64,000 nt of DNA. Source: Ochromonas danica (taxonomy: Eukaryota; Sar; Chrysophyceae; Chromulinales; Chromulinaceae). Position 1 is the first letter of the stretch, and each line of letters begins with the position of its first letter. Location of the stretch: assembly GCA_015146655.1 (NCBI GenBank), contig VKHL01000018.1, positions 154,001-218,000 of the forward strand, written 5' to 3'. The notes beneath the pieces were generated by a model that searched no databases, was not told the origin of the DNA, and was given only the letters and a program-made list of their open reading frames with translations. Below are positions 32,901 to 44,079 of this stretch, piece after piece. The position numbers were made by a program, and so were the translations under genes.

Positions 32901-35208
32901 TCTATTGTGACTTGTTCAAGGACATCCAAGGCGTTGGGAAGAACTAAACGGCTTTGACTCGCTGTCATTTGTCCAGCAAAGTGACGATGTAGTCTCTTCT
33001 GAAGATAGACAGCACTCAGACTGTCATAGAAGATGTTGTTGTAGTTGCTGCTCTCATCATAGACGTAGTGCTTCTTGGTAACCACGACCCAGACTTTGTC
33101 GAACAGCGGACAACTCTTCAAGACAGCAGTGGTGATGTAATTGAAGCGACAGCTTACCGCTTCCTCACTACCTCTACCTCTACCTCTGCCATCATTCCCA
33201 CTGTCTGATTGCAGCAGCTGAGAAAGTGCTAGAAGAGATTGCTTCGAGAGCAATTGCACGTCCTTCACTAAGAGATGCTCTTGTTGGCGCTTGGCGCGGT
33301 GCTGGCTGTAGAGGCGGTCGAGACTGTTTTGAATGATATTTCCCAGTCTCTCAATGGAGTACTTCTGAAGGAGCAGCTGGAAGGACGAGAAATACTCCGT
33401 CACTCGATTCAAATTGCTTTCCCTCACTTCTGGCAGTAGCAGAGAGGATGACAGCATGACATCGGAGGCTGACAGAGAGGATGAAGATGAAGATGCTGAC
33501 GTGGCGGACGATTGCATTGCCATGGAAGTGACTGCAGCCATCAGCAATCCTCCCAACTGCTCCCTTCCCTCTGGATAGCGTATCACATAGACAATAATCT
33601 GACTTATCTCACGCTTCGTCGATTCTTCACTAACACCACCACCACCAGCAGCAGTAGAGGAGGAAGAGGAAGAGGGCAAATTGGTCCCAGGGTTGGCTTG
33701 CATGTTGTAGAGAAGGTCATCATAGATCTCATCCTCTTTCGAGATGAACAGCAGGTGACAATGATTGGAAGAAGTGAGAAGATCTTGATATGGTCGATAT
33801 TGCCGCAACACATTCGCGTTCATCTCTCGCTTATGATCCATGCGAAGCAGTCGATTCTGACTACCTTGTCCTCCTCCACCTCCACCTCCTCCTGCTGCTA
33901 CCGCGGGAATCATCTCCCAGTATTGTAAGGTTTGAATGTCAATCTTCTTCAGAAGGTCACCAGCCGTGCGGATGTGCTTCCCCACAGCCTCATGGAAGGC
34001 ATCAAGAGGCCGAGCTTGCAGAAGGTCCTCCATCTCTCTGACCAGAGCAGTCAGGTCGTAATAACAATCAAAATGGCGCTTCAAGCTGAACTCATAGCTT
34101 TCCAGCGAATCCTTGTTGAAGTTCATCACTGACTGCATGGCATGGAATGCATTCAAGGCTGCTTGTTGGTAGTGTAGATGGCTATCTTCAGGTTGCTTGG
34201 GCTGCTCTAGCGGAAGAGGAGGAGGAGACAGTGGCCCTGCTGCTGCTGTTGTTGTTGCTGGCATAGACTGTGTCAGCAGCAGTTGTTGGGATGACGACTG
34301 CTGCACTTCACCCGTAGACTTGGATCGATATATAGACACGTGTTCCTGCTGTGGCTGCTGCAGTTCCAAGAGGCTATAATAGGATGATGATGATTCTTCT
34401 TCTCTGTCTCGGCGTCGACGCGGGCGATGATGAGTTGGACTTTCTTCTCGCTCTGCATAAGAGCTGCGCGAGACATGATACAGTGAAGGAGAAGACGGAT
34501 CCTGGGGAGCTTTCTTACTAACTCTGGATGGGCTTTTCGTGGCGAGAGGTTGAGAAAGCAAACTGTAATGTCCTCCTCGTAAAAGGGTGGGCGAAGTTGA
34601 TCGTGAGCGAGGTTTGTTGGCGGGGTCGACCACTGGCAGGCTGTCATACGGCGTGCTAATCAATAGACGCTTGCGTGGGGTGCGAAGGGCAGGGTTATCG
34701 TCTTCCATCTCTCTGCCAGCTTTCTTCTCTCGTTCCAAGGCGTGCTGCAGCAAAACTCTTCGCGTGGGTCGACCACTGGACCGACTGCCTTTCCTGGACA
34801 GACCCTCTTCTGCTGGAGGAGGCATCGATGAGCCAGGAGTGATCTCTTGCTGCTTCGCAGGAGATTCTGCTGTGCCTAGAATTCTTCTCAATCTCTTCCT
34901 GTGGCCAGACAAGATGATAGCGTGGCAACGGAATGGTCAGTGTGAGGGAGAGGGAGAGGGAGGAGGAGGGAGAGAGGGGAGGAGACTACTTGGTGTCTTG
35001 CAGGTTCTGTGGACTGATGACCGAGACCTGCTCTGGCGTGGGCTCAGCTTTCTTCCGCAAGGCTCGATCTTGAGTGACATCCTGGCGCAGCGCCTGCTCC
35101 TTTGCCAAGAGCTTGTTCAGGCGAGTTCTAGAGAAAGACAGGGCTTTGAGATGCACTGCAACGAAGAATGGGAAGTAGAAGATGTCCTTACCTAGCATCT
35201 TCACTCAT
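20905..35208 (-). CDS. Giant multi-GAF coiled-coil protein, 4,659 residues
   Basis: Five exons, 35192-35208 (17 bases), 34990-35127, 27909-34898, 27635-27810 and 20905-27563, join in frame. The start is MSEDARTRLNKLLAKEQ. The last module (21,345-20,930, residues about 4,510-4,655) is a clear GAF domain: LQSRRALLLDDLY, CAYLAVPLRGSSGTIIGLLY, FGREEQMALETVAFC. Similar but degenerate modules recur, each with an L-x-V/I-P strand, a G-x-L strand, an F-x-x-E helix and a coiled coil after it (for example near 32,000, 31,200, 30,100, 29,000, 28,300, 27,700, 25,700, 24,800, 22,000). One module is split by the small exon (CLCTVYLP ... HTGYIAIFPPDRQ), which shows the two long frames are one gene. KKGRLFRGWNRVVVAKRYER (near residue 1,115) is an IQ- or Sfi1-like basic helix. 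Poly-Ser, poly-Pro and poly-Gly loops are common. Ligand and role are unknown; a cytoskeletal or flagellar scaffold is inference. Confidence 0.85.
27811..27908 (-). repeat. Giant-gene intron with TGTC tandem run
   Basis: This 98-base intron contains a (CAGA)n run on the plus strand (27,826-27,848), read as TGTC repeats on the gene strand. It acts as the pyrimidine-rich tract ahead of the acceptor ACCACCAAAG. Length change of the run would alter the distance to the 3' splice site but not the coding frame. Confidence 0.8.
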
Positions 35209-35463
35209 TCTATCTGGTATGTTCTCATACTAAGAGCTTTCTATTCAAATCAATTAGACGGTACATTTCACAGAAACAGCTTTTGAATGAAAAGTAGCTT
35301 CTGACTCTGGTCTGGCGGTCTGGTCTGGTGGTCTGGCTCTGAGTGAGAGGTGTGACTCGGGGGTCTTCTCGTCGACTTCTGCTGGTTGAGTTGAGGATCA
35401 CAACTTGTTGACCTTCGCCTTTGACCTGCTTGTTATTATCACACTATTGTCAACACCGCTTTC

Positions 35464-36156
35464 ATGGAATCCAATTCGGACCACAGAAGGTAAGATGGCT
35501 TGCCTTTTGAATGCCTACGAGGACAGTGATTGACGTGTTGAATAAGAAACAGCCGCACTCGCTCCCGCTCGGAGGAAGACTATGTCAAGTACTTGTCCTC
35601 CAACACTAGCCCCTGCACATTAGTTCTTCTCATGGGATTAAAGGGGTCAGGCAAGACAACCGTGGGGGAGGTCTTGGAAAAGCGTCTGGGCATCAAATAC
35701 CTGGCCATCGAGCCCATCTACAAAGACATCTCCGAGAGAGACCCTTCCTTGCAAGGATACGCCTTGGAGCAAAAGGTTTATCAGCGTGTGCTGGATGATC
35801 TAGACGGTCTCGCCCTGGCCTACCCGACGCTCTGCATCGAAACCACAGGGGTGGCCCTCACCTTCCAGAAGCTCTTAGGAGCCTTGCAAGAAGGCTACCG
35901 AGTCATCCTCGTTCGCATCCACGCACCTCCAGAGAGATGTCTAGAGCGTGCTCGATCTTGCAGCAGGTCATTCCACCTGCCAGCGGTCAATGAAGATCAT
36001 CTGCGCGAAATCAACGAAAAGGCCGCCAAGCTGACGCTTCCCTGGGAGATTGAGATAGACAATACCAACCATGAGATCGATGAAGAAGCTATTGTTGAAG
36101 CTGTTCGAAAAGTCTTAGTTGAGAATGACAATGACCGCTCCTTCTATGAGGTTTGA
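35464..36156 (+). CDS. P-loop kinase-like protein (AAA_33/shikimate-kinase type)
   Basis: Exons are 35464-35489 and 35553-36156; the intron is 35490-35552. The product is 209 residues starting MESNSDHRSRTRSRSEEDY. The Walker A motif LMGLKGSGKTTVGEVLEKRL lies at about residues 40-59. LCIETTGVAL is a candidate Walker B-like strand, and RIHAPPERCLERARSCSRSF is the lid with several Arg residues, as in small nucleotide or metabolite kinases. The substrate cannot be read from the sequence; gluconate, shikimate or an RNA end are possibilities. It is divergent from the giant gene with a 255-base intergenic region. The Arg/Ser-rich N-terminus may be disordered. Confidence 0.7.
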
Positions 36157-36336
36157 AGAGTGCAGCTTCTCCGTCCATTATTCTCTCCAACAAGTCACAG
36201 GAACAGGATCATCATAGCCACTCACCCACTCGCACTCGTCCAGCATCGTCATTGTAGCATAGCGTAGTATAGCCCAGTTTTGCGTTATTCTTCGATCTTT
36301 TCTCATTTTATGTAAAAGGTTTACATCTATTGGCTC

Positions 36337-37374
36337 TCAGGCCGTCCCTACCACACCAAAGGCTTCTTTATCAGTGGCCACGTTCTTGAAACCTGCGAGT
36401 CGCAGTCGATCTTGCACTCCACGAAATAGCCGGCCAGCCTCTCGAGAGTTGGGGTTGCCAATATAATGGAAGAGTCTCCCTCTAGGCTTAGCTAACAGTC
36501 TATATAGCTCACTGTAGAAGGCCTCGCCATAAAGATCGGATTCCTTGCACAGCGCTCTGGCAGGAGGATCGTGAATGATGACATCGAAGCTGCCGTCCGG
36601 CCAGGAACGAGCATGTTGAGAGACATCACCCATGACAATCTCAATAGGCAAGCTCCCATCAAACAAGCCACGAGACCAAGGGTTATAAGCGCACATTTCG
36701 AGAGAGGCTGGGTCTACCTCGCAGGTCGTGACTTTCCCTCCTCCCTCCCCCTTGGAGACCAGCTGCCCAGCCCCTATGGCTGTGTAGCCAAGCCCCATAC
36801 AAGTGTCCAAGACCCGACTGCCGGATGGTATGAAGATGCTTCGTAGCTTATGTTGGGTGTCAATGATGGGGTTCATCTCCTCCCCTGCAATGCGATGCAT
36901 GGTAAAGCCTGCTAGCAGCAGAGTTGGTCCTCCCGGCGCAGATAGGGGAGGGCACAATGAGGCAGCATATCCTGTCACAGGGCTCATAGTACTGATCTTC
37001 CATGGCTTCGATCCGTCATCATAGAGGGCAAAGCAGTTGTTCGTCTTCGAGGAGATGTCTTTCACTTCTGGCCAAGTGGCCAAGAGCGCCTCGTCTTCCC
37101 TCTTCAGATGCACACCTTCCTTTGTGAGCAGCAGAGGGGATTTAGAAAAAGACAAATCAATGCTGGCTTTCACTTCAACCTTGGGCTTAGCTTCGTATTG
37201 GCATTTCGAGTGCAAGGCAAGCAAAGCCTTCGCTTCATGGTGGGAAATGCAACCAGCCCAGTTCAACCATTCCGGAGAAATCAAGTCCTTAGCAATAGCC
37301 AGAGGGCTGACATTGCAAACGCAATAGCCAACAACTAGCAAAAGCTTGAGGGTGAAGGAAGCAGTGAGTCTCAT
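36337..37374 (-). CDS. SAM-dependent methyltransferase with signal-like N-terminus
   Basis: A single exon encodes 345 residues. The Rossmann core is clear: RVLDTCMGLGYTAIGAGQLV (motif I, about residues 185-205), VTTCEVDPASLEM (acidic residue for SAM ribose), IVMGDVSQHARSWPDGSFDVIIHDPP (motif IV with DPP), then RLLAKPRGRLFHYIGNPNS. The combination of GLGYTA, the NPWSRGLF segment and HDPPA resembles the archaeal-type group COG2521, related to spermidine-synthase-like folds. The N-terminus (MRLTASFTLKLLLVVGYCVCN) is a probable signal peptide, so it may enter the ER or, with extra signals, the plastid. The substrate is unknown. The DPP in place of NPPY argues against a simple N6-adenine or glutamine methylase. 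Confidence 0.72.
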   Translation of the reverse strand: MRLTASFTLKLLLVVGYCVCNVSPLAIAKDLISPEWLNWAGCISHHEAKALLALHSKCQYEAKPKVEVKASIDLSFSKSPLLLTKEGVHLKREDEALLATWPEVKDISSKTNNCFALYDDGSKPWKISTMSPVTGYAASLCPPLSAPGGPTLLLAGFTMHRIAGEEMNPIIDTQHKLRSIFIPSGSRVLDTCMGLGYTAIGAGQLVSKGEGGGKVTTCEVDPASLEMCAYNPWSRGLFDGSLPIEIVMGDVSQHARSWPDGSFDVIIHDPPARALCKESDLYGEAFYSELYRLLAKPRGRLFHYIGNPNSREAGRLFRGVQDRLRLAGFKNVATDKEAFGVVGTA

Positions 37375-37540
37375 CTGCTAGCAAGGACTCAACCATTGCC
37401 TCTCATCATCCACATGAAGAAGAACGAGTTTATTACCTCCAACAGCGCGTTTCACGGCGTTTATCAACAGCTACAGCAGTCTACACCCTGGTCTACAGTA
37501 TTCATTCCTCTAACTGATCAAACCTCTAACTATGAATAGC

Positions 37541-39562
37541 TTATGCGTCAGTGAGAGTTTGGAAAGCCTCCTCAATCTCCTTGACCAAAACGTCATAAGA
37601 AGCCTTAATCTCAGCCTTGTGGAGCTTAGGATCTAAGAACTTGGTTTCCTGGACCTTCTGGATGAGAGGAGCCAAGGTGGTCTTGATGTAAGCCCAGGTG
37701 ATGCGCTTCTCCACAGGAGAATCGGCAATAGCCTTTTGCGCTTCCTCATAGAGAGTGATGATGCACTTGAGCATACCAATGGACTTGGCCAAAGGACAGG
37801 TGAAGTCATAGGTTGAGAATGCATTCTGTGCCAAGAAATCTTCGATAATAATATCAGCCACATCGATGATGACCTTCTGATCCTCAGACAAAGATTCCTT
37901 TCCGACCAATTGCACGATTTCTTGAAGAGAGTCCTGCAAAGCGAGGATCTCCTTGGCGCGATTCTTCAGGCGAGCATAAGACTCGTCGAAGTTGTTGTTG
38001 AAATAAGGATCCAACACACGCATATACTTGGAATAAGAGATATTCCAGTTCACGGAAGGGAAATGCTTGCGTTGGGCAAGCTTCTTGTCTAAGCCCCAGA
38101 AAACCTGCACGATGGAAAGAGTGGCGGCAGTGACAGGATCGGAGAAATCTCCACCAGGAGGACTGACAGCTCCTACGATAGTGACAGTACCCTCACGGTT
38201 AGGAGAACCGATACACTTGACACGGCCAGCGCGCTCATAGAAAGCAGCCAAACGAGCACCAAGATAAGCGGGATAGCCGGAATCGGCAGGCATCTCACCA
38301 AGACGACCGGAGATCTCACGAAGAGCCTCAGCCCAACGGGAAGTAGAGTCAGCCATCATCGCCACATTCATACCCTGATCACGGAAGTACTCAGCAAGGG
38401 TAATACCGGTATAGATAGATGCCTCACGGGCAGCCACAGGCATGTTAGAAGTATTAGCAACGAGAGTGGTACGCTTCATGATACCAACTTCCTTGCCGTT
38501 GAACTCCACGGTGAGCTCGGGAAACTCAGCCAAGACTTCAGCCATCTCGTTACCTCTCTCACCACAACCGACGTAAACGACACAGTCAGAGTTAGAGAAC
38601 TTAGCCAAAGATTGGGAGATGACAGTCTTGCCACAACCGAAGGCACCAGGAACGGCACAAGTACCACCCAAGACAGAGGGGTAGATGGAGTCAATGACAC
38701 GCAAGCCAGTGGTCAAGGCCTGATTGGCAGGAAGCTTCTCCAAGCAAGGACGAGGCTTGCGCACAGGCCAGAAGTGTGAGAGATTGAGCACATAGGTGTG
38801 GTTTTGGGCCTCGTTGTAAACTTCCATCACAGGTTCATCGACATGGAAGAGATCTTTGCCATCGGTTCCACCACCATAGATCTTCACCACCTCTCCACAG
38901 ATATTGGGAGGGCACATAATCTTGTGCTGGGCGATGATCTCGTTCTCAAAGACAGTACCAAAGATATCACCACCAGAGATAATTTGGCCTTCACGGAAGT
39001 TGGCAGGAGTGAATTGCCATTGTTTGGCAGTGTTCAAGGAGGCAATATCCACACCACGAGGAATGAAGACATCACCAGAGAGTTGAGCGATATCATTGAG
39101 AGGACGCTGAATACCATCGAAAATGGTGTCCATGATGCCAGGGCCCAGCTCAACGGAGAGTGCCTGGTGCTTGCGCACGACAGGGTCACCCACAGTCAAA
39201 CCAGAGGTATCCTCGTACACCTACCCCAGGACCGAGCACAAGCCAGCGATAGCAGAAGAAGTTAATCCAGGCAGGAAAAGAGATATTTCAGAGAAGATTG
39301 GGTCTCACCTGAATGAAGGCAGTATCACCTTCAAGACGAATGATCTCACCCACTAACTTGTGGTGGCCGACACGAACCAGCTCAAACATTGCTGCGCCGG
39401 ACATGTGATCGGCAATCACAACTATGGGAAAACATTACGAAAAATTCTTAGAATTAACTAGAGTATTATCTCAACAGACGAAGCGTATGACTTACGAGGA
39501 CCGGAAACGCGGAAAATATATCCAATATCACCCTCAGGTGCGTCATCACGAATATCTGCCAT
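37541..39562 (-). CDS. ATP6V1A: V-type H+-ATPase catalytic subunit A
   Basis: Three exons, 39496-39562, 39309-39421 and 37541-39220, encode 619 residues (human is 617). The start [29 protein letters not shown] and the junction [17 protein letters not shown] match the family exactly. The Walker A motif is [16 protein letters not shown], the catalytic Glu region is [16 protein letters not shown], and [34 protein letters not shown] is the near-invariant signature. The non-homologous region (about residues 115-200) that marks subunit A is present. It hydrolyses ATP in the V1 head to acidify vacuoles and secretory organelles. Codon use is fairly biased, suggesting high expression. The two short 5' exons are easily missed. 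Confidence 0.98.
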
Positions 39563-39833
39563 GATTACTCTGCTTTAATGAAAGTTCAACACTAGTACCA
39601 AAGGTAGAAGTCGATGAGAAAGGCTGTGTTGGAAGGAGGAAACACGACCGAAAGATCTGATCGATTGATCGATGACTCGCCCAGCACGCCACCAGAGGCC
39701 CACCAGGGAGTGAAAATACGGGTTATAAACCAGAATAATTGACTTTTGGAGGCGTTGTCAATCTGGTTTGACCTCGTCGCTTTGATCTCATCCCAAGCAT
39801 CTTGTTGCAAATCATATCTCCCTGGCCCTGGTA

Positions 39834-42378
39834 ATGAATAACTCCATGGGAGACGAGGAGCAAAAGGTCCTCCCTGAGGAGCCAATAATCGAGAAACATG
39901 ATGACGATGAGTCACATGCTGAGGATAAGCCCCCTGAAAGCACTTCCCCCAAGCCATCATCCAAGTAAGTCTTTTGTTGAGGATAGTCCTGTCCGGTCTT
40001 GTTTTATTCCTCAATTATTGTCAACTAGGATACGCAAGTCATCACTCCTACTTGCTGCTATAAACAAAGAGGAGCTGATTCAAAGCGGAGAATTGACTTT
40101 AGAGCCAGCGCCTATCGAGTCGCCAAACAAACAAAAATCCAAGAGAACGCTGAAGAATTTCTTCGGTCTCTTTGGTGGCTCTAAGAAGGATAGTAAGAAG
40201 GAGAAAGCTGTCAGTCAAACAGTTGTCGCCGTTGCCGAAGAGCCTCTTCCTACTGAGACCATGACAGTCACCGCAGCTGACCCTTCCTTGTCAGACCCGC
40301 AGGCTCAGCAACAACCTGAAGAAGGTGCAGATGCCAATTCTCCTCTTGTGGTGTCTCAAACGGAGGTTGAGCCTACTGGTGAGGGAAGCACTCTTCAGCC
40401 TGTGGAAGAACCATCTGTCGAGTCCAAGATACCCGTCGTGGAAGAATTGGTGAGCACTTTGGAAGTGGATATTAAGACAGAGGATGACGTGAAAGCAGAG
40501 GATGATGTTAAAACAGAGGATGTTAAGACAGAAGATGTGAATCAGTCGAACTCTCCGATTGTCAAATCTGAGAAACCAATCACTCCGATTCGCAAGAAAT
40601 CACTACAGCGTGTATTGGCAGCCCGAGGGAGCGAGTCTTCCAATGCTCCTCCGATCAGCCCGAGTGTGTCTTTTGATGAAAATTCAACTGGAAGCCAAAG
40701 TCCCAGTTTGAAGTCTCCTCAAACGCAATTAAGGCGAAAGTCCATCAAGCGCGTCTTGTCGGTCAAGCAGCAGTCGTTTTCCCCAAATGCCACCAACTCA
40801 ACCGCCGCTGTCTCTTCTCCACGCATATCCAAGGAGTTGGAAGGACATGGGGTTGGCAGTGAGCAATCACCGACTACCTCTGAAGTTGTTGTGCAATTGT
40901 CACCACCACCTTCCAATGTTGTGCTTTGGGCATCCGTTGAAGAGACCGAGGCCTCTAAGATTGTTCTGGAGACTGAATCGAATGAAATCCCTGCTGAAGA
41001 CGTGTCGGAGGGGAGGAGTAAGTCGATTGAACCAATTCCGGCGATTAATCAAGTTTCTTCTCCTGCAGAGTTGGCGATAAGGCAAGAGGAAGACAATATT
41101 GAGAAGGTCTTTGTGGGCGTGAAAGACGAAAAGGTGGCGTCTATAGTGGAGGAAGAGCGAGTGCCTGAGCCTGTGAGTTTGATGGTGAATGGTAGACGAC
41201 TGTCAATACGAGCTGTCACCCCTGGCGCTCCTCCTCCTCCACTGCCGCCAGCGCTTCCTGCCAGGCAGGCACATGAGCCCGTTGTAGATGAAGAAGAACA
41301 AGTACATGTTCATCTTGAAGAGAAGCTTCAACCTGAGCCTTCCTCCCACAGCGTTGAGGAAGAGGAAGAGCTTGTGAAGGAGCCAGCTGTGCAATTAGTT
41401 GTGAATGGTCGGCGATTGTCCATTCGCGCAGTTACCCCTGGTGCTCCTCCTCCCCCGCTGCCCCCCGCGCTACCAGAGGTTGTGACCTCAACCATAGGAG
41501 AAGAAACAGTCGCAGTTTCGAAGGAAGCAGAGATTGAGGCTCAGTTCGATGAGCAAGAGGAAGAGGAAGCAGTCGAGGAAACAGAGACTGAGGCTGCAGA
41601 TGCTCTTGCTCCACAAGAGGTGGAACAAGAGGTAGTGTGTGCACAACAAGAGGAGAATGAGGTGATTACTGTTGTTCAAGTGCCAGGTGGACGCAGATTA
41701 TCCATTCGAGCAGTCACACCAGGAGCTCCTCCTGCCCCGCTTCCTCCAGCGCTTCCTGCCGTCATTGCTTCAGTCGAGGAAATAGCGGAGGAGATTGAGG
41801 CAGTAGCACTGGAGGAACCAGAGGTTGAGGTCCAGTTTGATGCAGAGGAAGAGAGAGAAGGTATGCTAGGGTATGTGGAGATGGATGCAGTAGAAGAAGC
41901 TGCATATGATCAACAAAAGATGGAGGAAGATCAATCATATCTTGAGAGAGAGGAGAACGAAAGAGTGTCCGTTATTCAAGCACCTGATGGACGCAGATTG
42001 TCCATCAAATCCATCACACCAGGTGCTCCTCCTCCACCGCTGCCACCCACAACCGAACATATTCGTTCCGGCGCGTGGCCTGTGGTGGAAGATTCGTCGA
42101 TGGAAGTGCTAACTGCTGTGGAATCAATTCCTGGGGACAGTGATATCTACGAAGAGGAAGTGGTAGAGGAAGGGACTGAGGAGGACCTGTTGGGAGAAGC
42201 TGTTGATGCCGTTGAAGTGCCTCCCGAACCTTTGGATCATGATGTGCTCGTCCAGACTCCTCATGGAACAAGACTTTCAGTCCATGCAGTCAGTGCCAAT
42301 GCCCCTCCCCCGCCTCCGCCCCCTACACTGCCTCAACATATTAATCACATGGTATCATCTCCTCCAACTTCTGACTAG
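39834..42378 (+). CDS. Acidic protein with proline-rich RLSIRAVTPGAPPPP repeats
   Basis: Exons are 39834-39964 and 40029-42378; the intron is 39965-40028. The product is 826 residues, mostly disordered and very rich in Glu and Val. Five copies of a unit reading GRRLSIRAVTPGAPPPPLPP occur at about 41,190, 41,405, 41,687, 41,989 and 42,265; the last is the most diverged (GTRLSVHAVSANAPPPPPPP). Earlier, KKSLQRVL and RKSIKRVL form a second short repeat. Each unit pairs a basic R-x-S site, a likely target of basophilic kinases, with a poly-Pro stretch of the profilin- or SH3/EVH1-binding type. No FH2, WH2 or other folded domain is seen. A scaffold for actin regulators is inference. Another ATG lies in frame at 39846. 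Confidence 0.75.
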
Positions 42379-42715
42379 CCACGGAGTTGGAGATGTGGAA
42401 CAAGTATCAACATGACGTTCAGTAGAAGTGGAACAATAACCGTTGTTTGAATGTCGGAATCATAACCCCTTTTCTTTGTTATCGAAGAAGTTATTATTGG
42501 TTTGTTTGCGTAAAGCGGTTATGGGCGCGCCGCTAGCTTTTCGACTTGTTGCCTAATGAGCAATGACTAATGACGACCAGTGGACTAACCCTGGAACAAG
42601 TCCTGAGCAGCAACAAATATGATCAGCTCACTCCATTTCTTTAGTAACATGTTACAAAATAACCTCTTGTTCTATTCCTTCATTCCGCCTTTCCTAATTA
42701 CTGTATATTGACAAA
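42379..42715. other. Convergent intergenic gap
   Basis: A 337-base gap between two stop codons. It contains no gene or repeat I can support. Confidence 0.55.
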
Positions 42716-43789
42716 CTATTGCCCGAGGTTGCTCAAGGTGGCTGGGCTTGACGTTCTTTGGAAGAGCATTCTATAGACCGGCAGCTGCTTAGCCAAGGTG
42801 GCAATCTCTCTCTCCGTCTTCACCGTAAATGGTGAAGGATTTTCTTCTAGTCGCTCAATATCATAACCAGGCATTGGCTGGAAAGCTTCGCTGCGGGCGA
42901 GGAAGTGACTGACCTGGTCCTGGGCCAGTTCCTGCACATCCGTTTGCACGAAGACTTGGCACTGAGGAGACAATTTGGATGCTAGGATATCTACAAACTC
43001 TGGGTTAACTACTCGTCGCTTTTGATGCCGCTTCTTGAAGTGTGGATCGGCGAACTGGATGGTGATCATCCGCACCTCCGCTTGTTGTGCAGACAGTGAG
43101 TCCAGAATACTCAACAAGTGCACATTTGCATTCGAAGACAGGAAGTGCACGTTTGGAACCTTCCAATAGGCCTTTCGTTGTATGCATAGTTCAACTACAG
43201 GGCGGCGAATCTCTAGCCCCAGGACATTGAGGTGCGGATGCAGGCGAGCCACATTCAACGCCCACGAGCCTTTGGCACAGCCTACGTCTATGATCAGTGG
43301 TTGACGAGGGGTTTGAAAGGAAGCATCTAGCCAATTGTCAGCCAGAGTCAAAGGCTGGAGATAGGAGTTGGATAAGGGATTAACATGCTGGCGCACTTTC
43401 TTCAGTCGCAGGGACTTTCTTGCTTCGTCTTCAGAGCACTCAAGGTCCTCTTCATCATCCCCCACCAAGTCATCTTCATCACTGATAAATTCAATCGGCT
43501 CTCTCACATTATTTTCTGGTGCAGCAAGCTGAGAGGATGGTAATCGGCTCTGACTATCAAAGGTGTGCAATTTCCTGCCAAATGCTGTCTGAGTGACTGG
43601 AGAGATAAGCCTCACAGCAGTCTTCAATCCACCACTTGGATAATATGATTGGACAAAGAATAACCTTGTCAAGAGCAAGATAGCTGAAGGAAAGGGTGCT
43701 GTCCTCATTTTTGAGCCTTTCCATTTCATCCAAGCGACCGCCATATTCCTTGGATGTGATGTGGCATTCCATGGAAGAATCACTTCCAT
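42716..43789 (-). CDS. trmB: tRNA (guanine-N7)-methyltransferase, organelle-type TrmB
   Basis: A single exon encodes 357 residues. Family motifs are RQHVNPLSNSYLQP, IIDVGCAKGSWALNVA (SAM motif I, residues 167-182), LGLEIRRPVVELC, ITIQFADPHFKKRHQKRRVV (the FPDPW-like block) and ENPSPFTVKTERE at the end. The enzyme forms m7G46 in tRNA. The pattern is the bacterial/plastid TrmB type, with no sign of dependence on a TRM82 partner. About 130 residues precede the domain. From the in-frame Met at 43708 the N-terminus reads MRTAPFPSAILLLTRLFFVQ and then a Ser/Arg/Lys-containing stretch, which could be a plastid or mitochondrial presequence. An acidic linker follows (SDEDDLVGDDEEDLE). The start is therefore uncertain between 43789 and 43708. 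Confidence 0.88.
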   Translation of the reverse strand: MEVILPWNATSHPRNMAVAWMKWKGSKMRTAPFPSAILLLTRLFFVQSYYPSGGLKTAVRLISPVTQTAFGRKLHTFDSQSRLPSSQLAAPENNVREPIEFISDEDDLVGDDEEDLECSEDEARKSLRLKKVRQHVNPLSNSYLQPLTLADNWLDASFQTPRQPLIIDVGCAKGSWALNVARLHPHLNVLGLEIRRPVVELCIQRKAYWKVPNVHFLSSNANVHLLSILDSLSAQQAEVRMITIQFADPHFKKRHQKRRVVNPEFVDILASKLSPQCQVFVQTDVQELAQDQVSHFLARSEAFQPMPGYDIERLEENPSPFTVKTEREIATLAKQLPVYRMLFQRTSSPATLSNLGQ

Positions 43790-44079
43790 GGAAGTGGTTT
43801 AATGTGGATACTGATCATTCAACATTCTGCACCGTATTCTTAGTCAAATAATGTTATCCTTCGCATACTGGACGAGTTTATCTAAAGAGAAGGCCCTTCA
43901 GCAGAATCTTCTCCTTCTTCGCCATTCGCAATATCCTATATAGGTGATTTATCCTATATTCCAACAACAGAGTAGTCTAGACAATGTCACATCACTACTT
44001 CATTGGTGATTTGTAAAGAGAAACGCGTTTCTTGTCTCACTGGAGGTCGAGGTTGGAGGTGAGTGAATGGAAAGGGCAA

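Noticed and set aside
27647-34912. Treating 27647-34912 and 20905-27615 as two independent genes
   Set aside because: The end of the first and start of the second are intron read-through; three phase-compatible GT-AG junctions join them and complete a GAF-like module.
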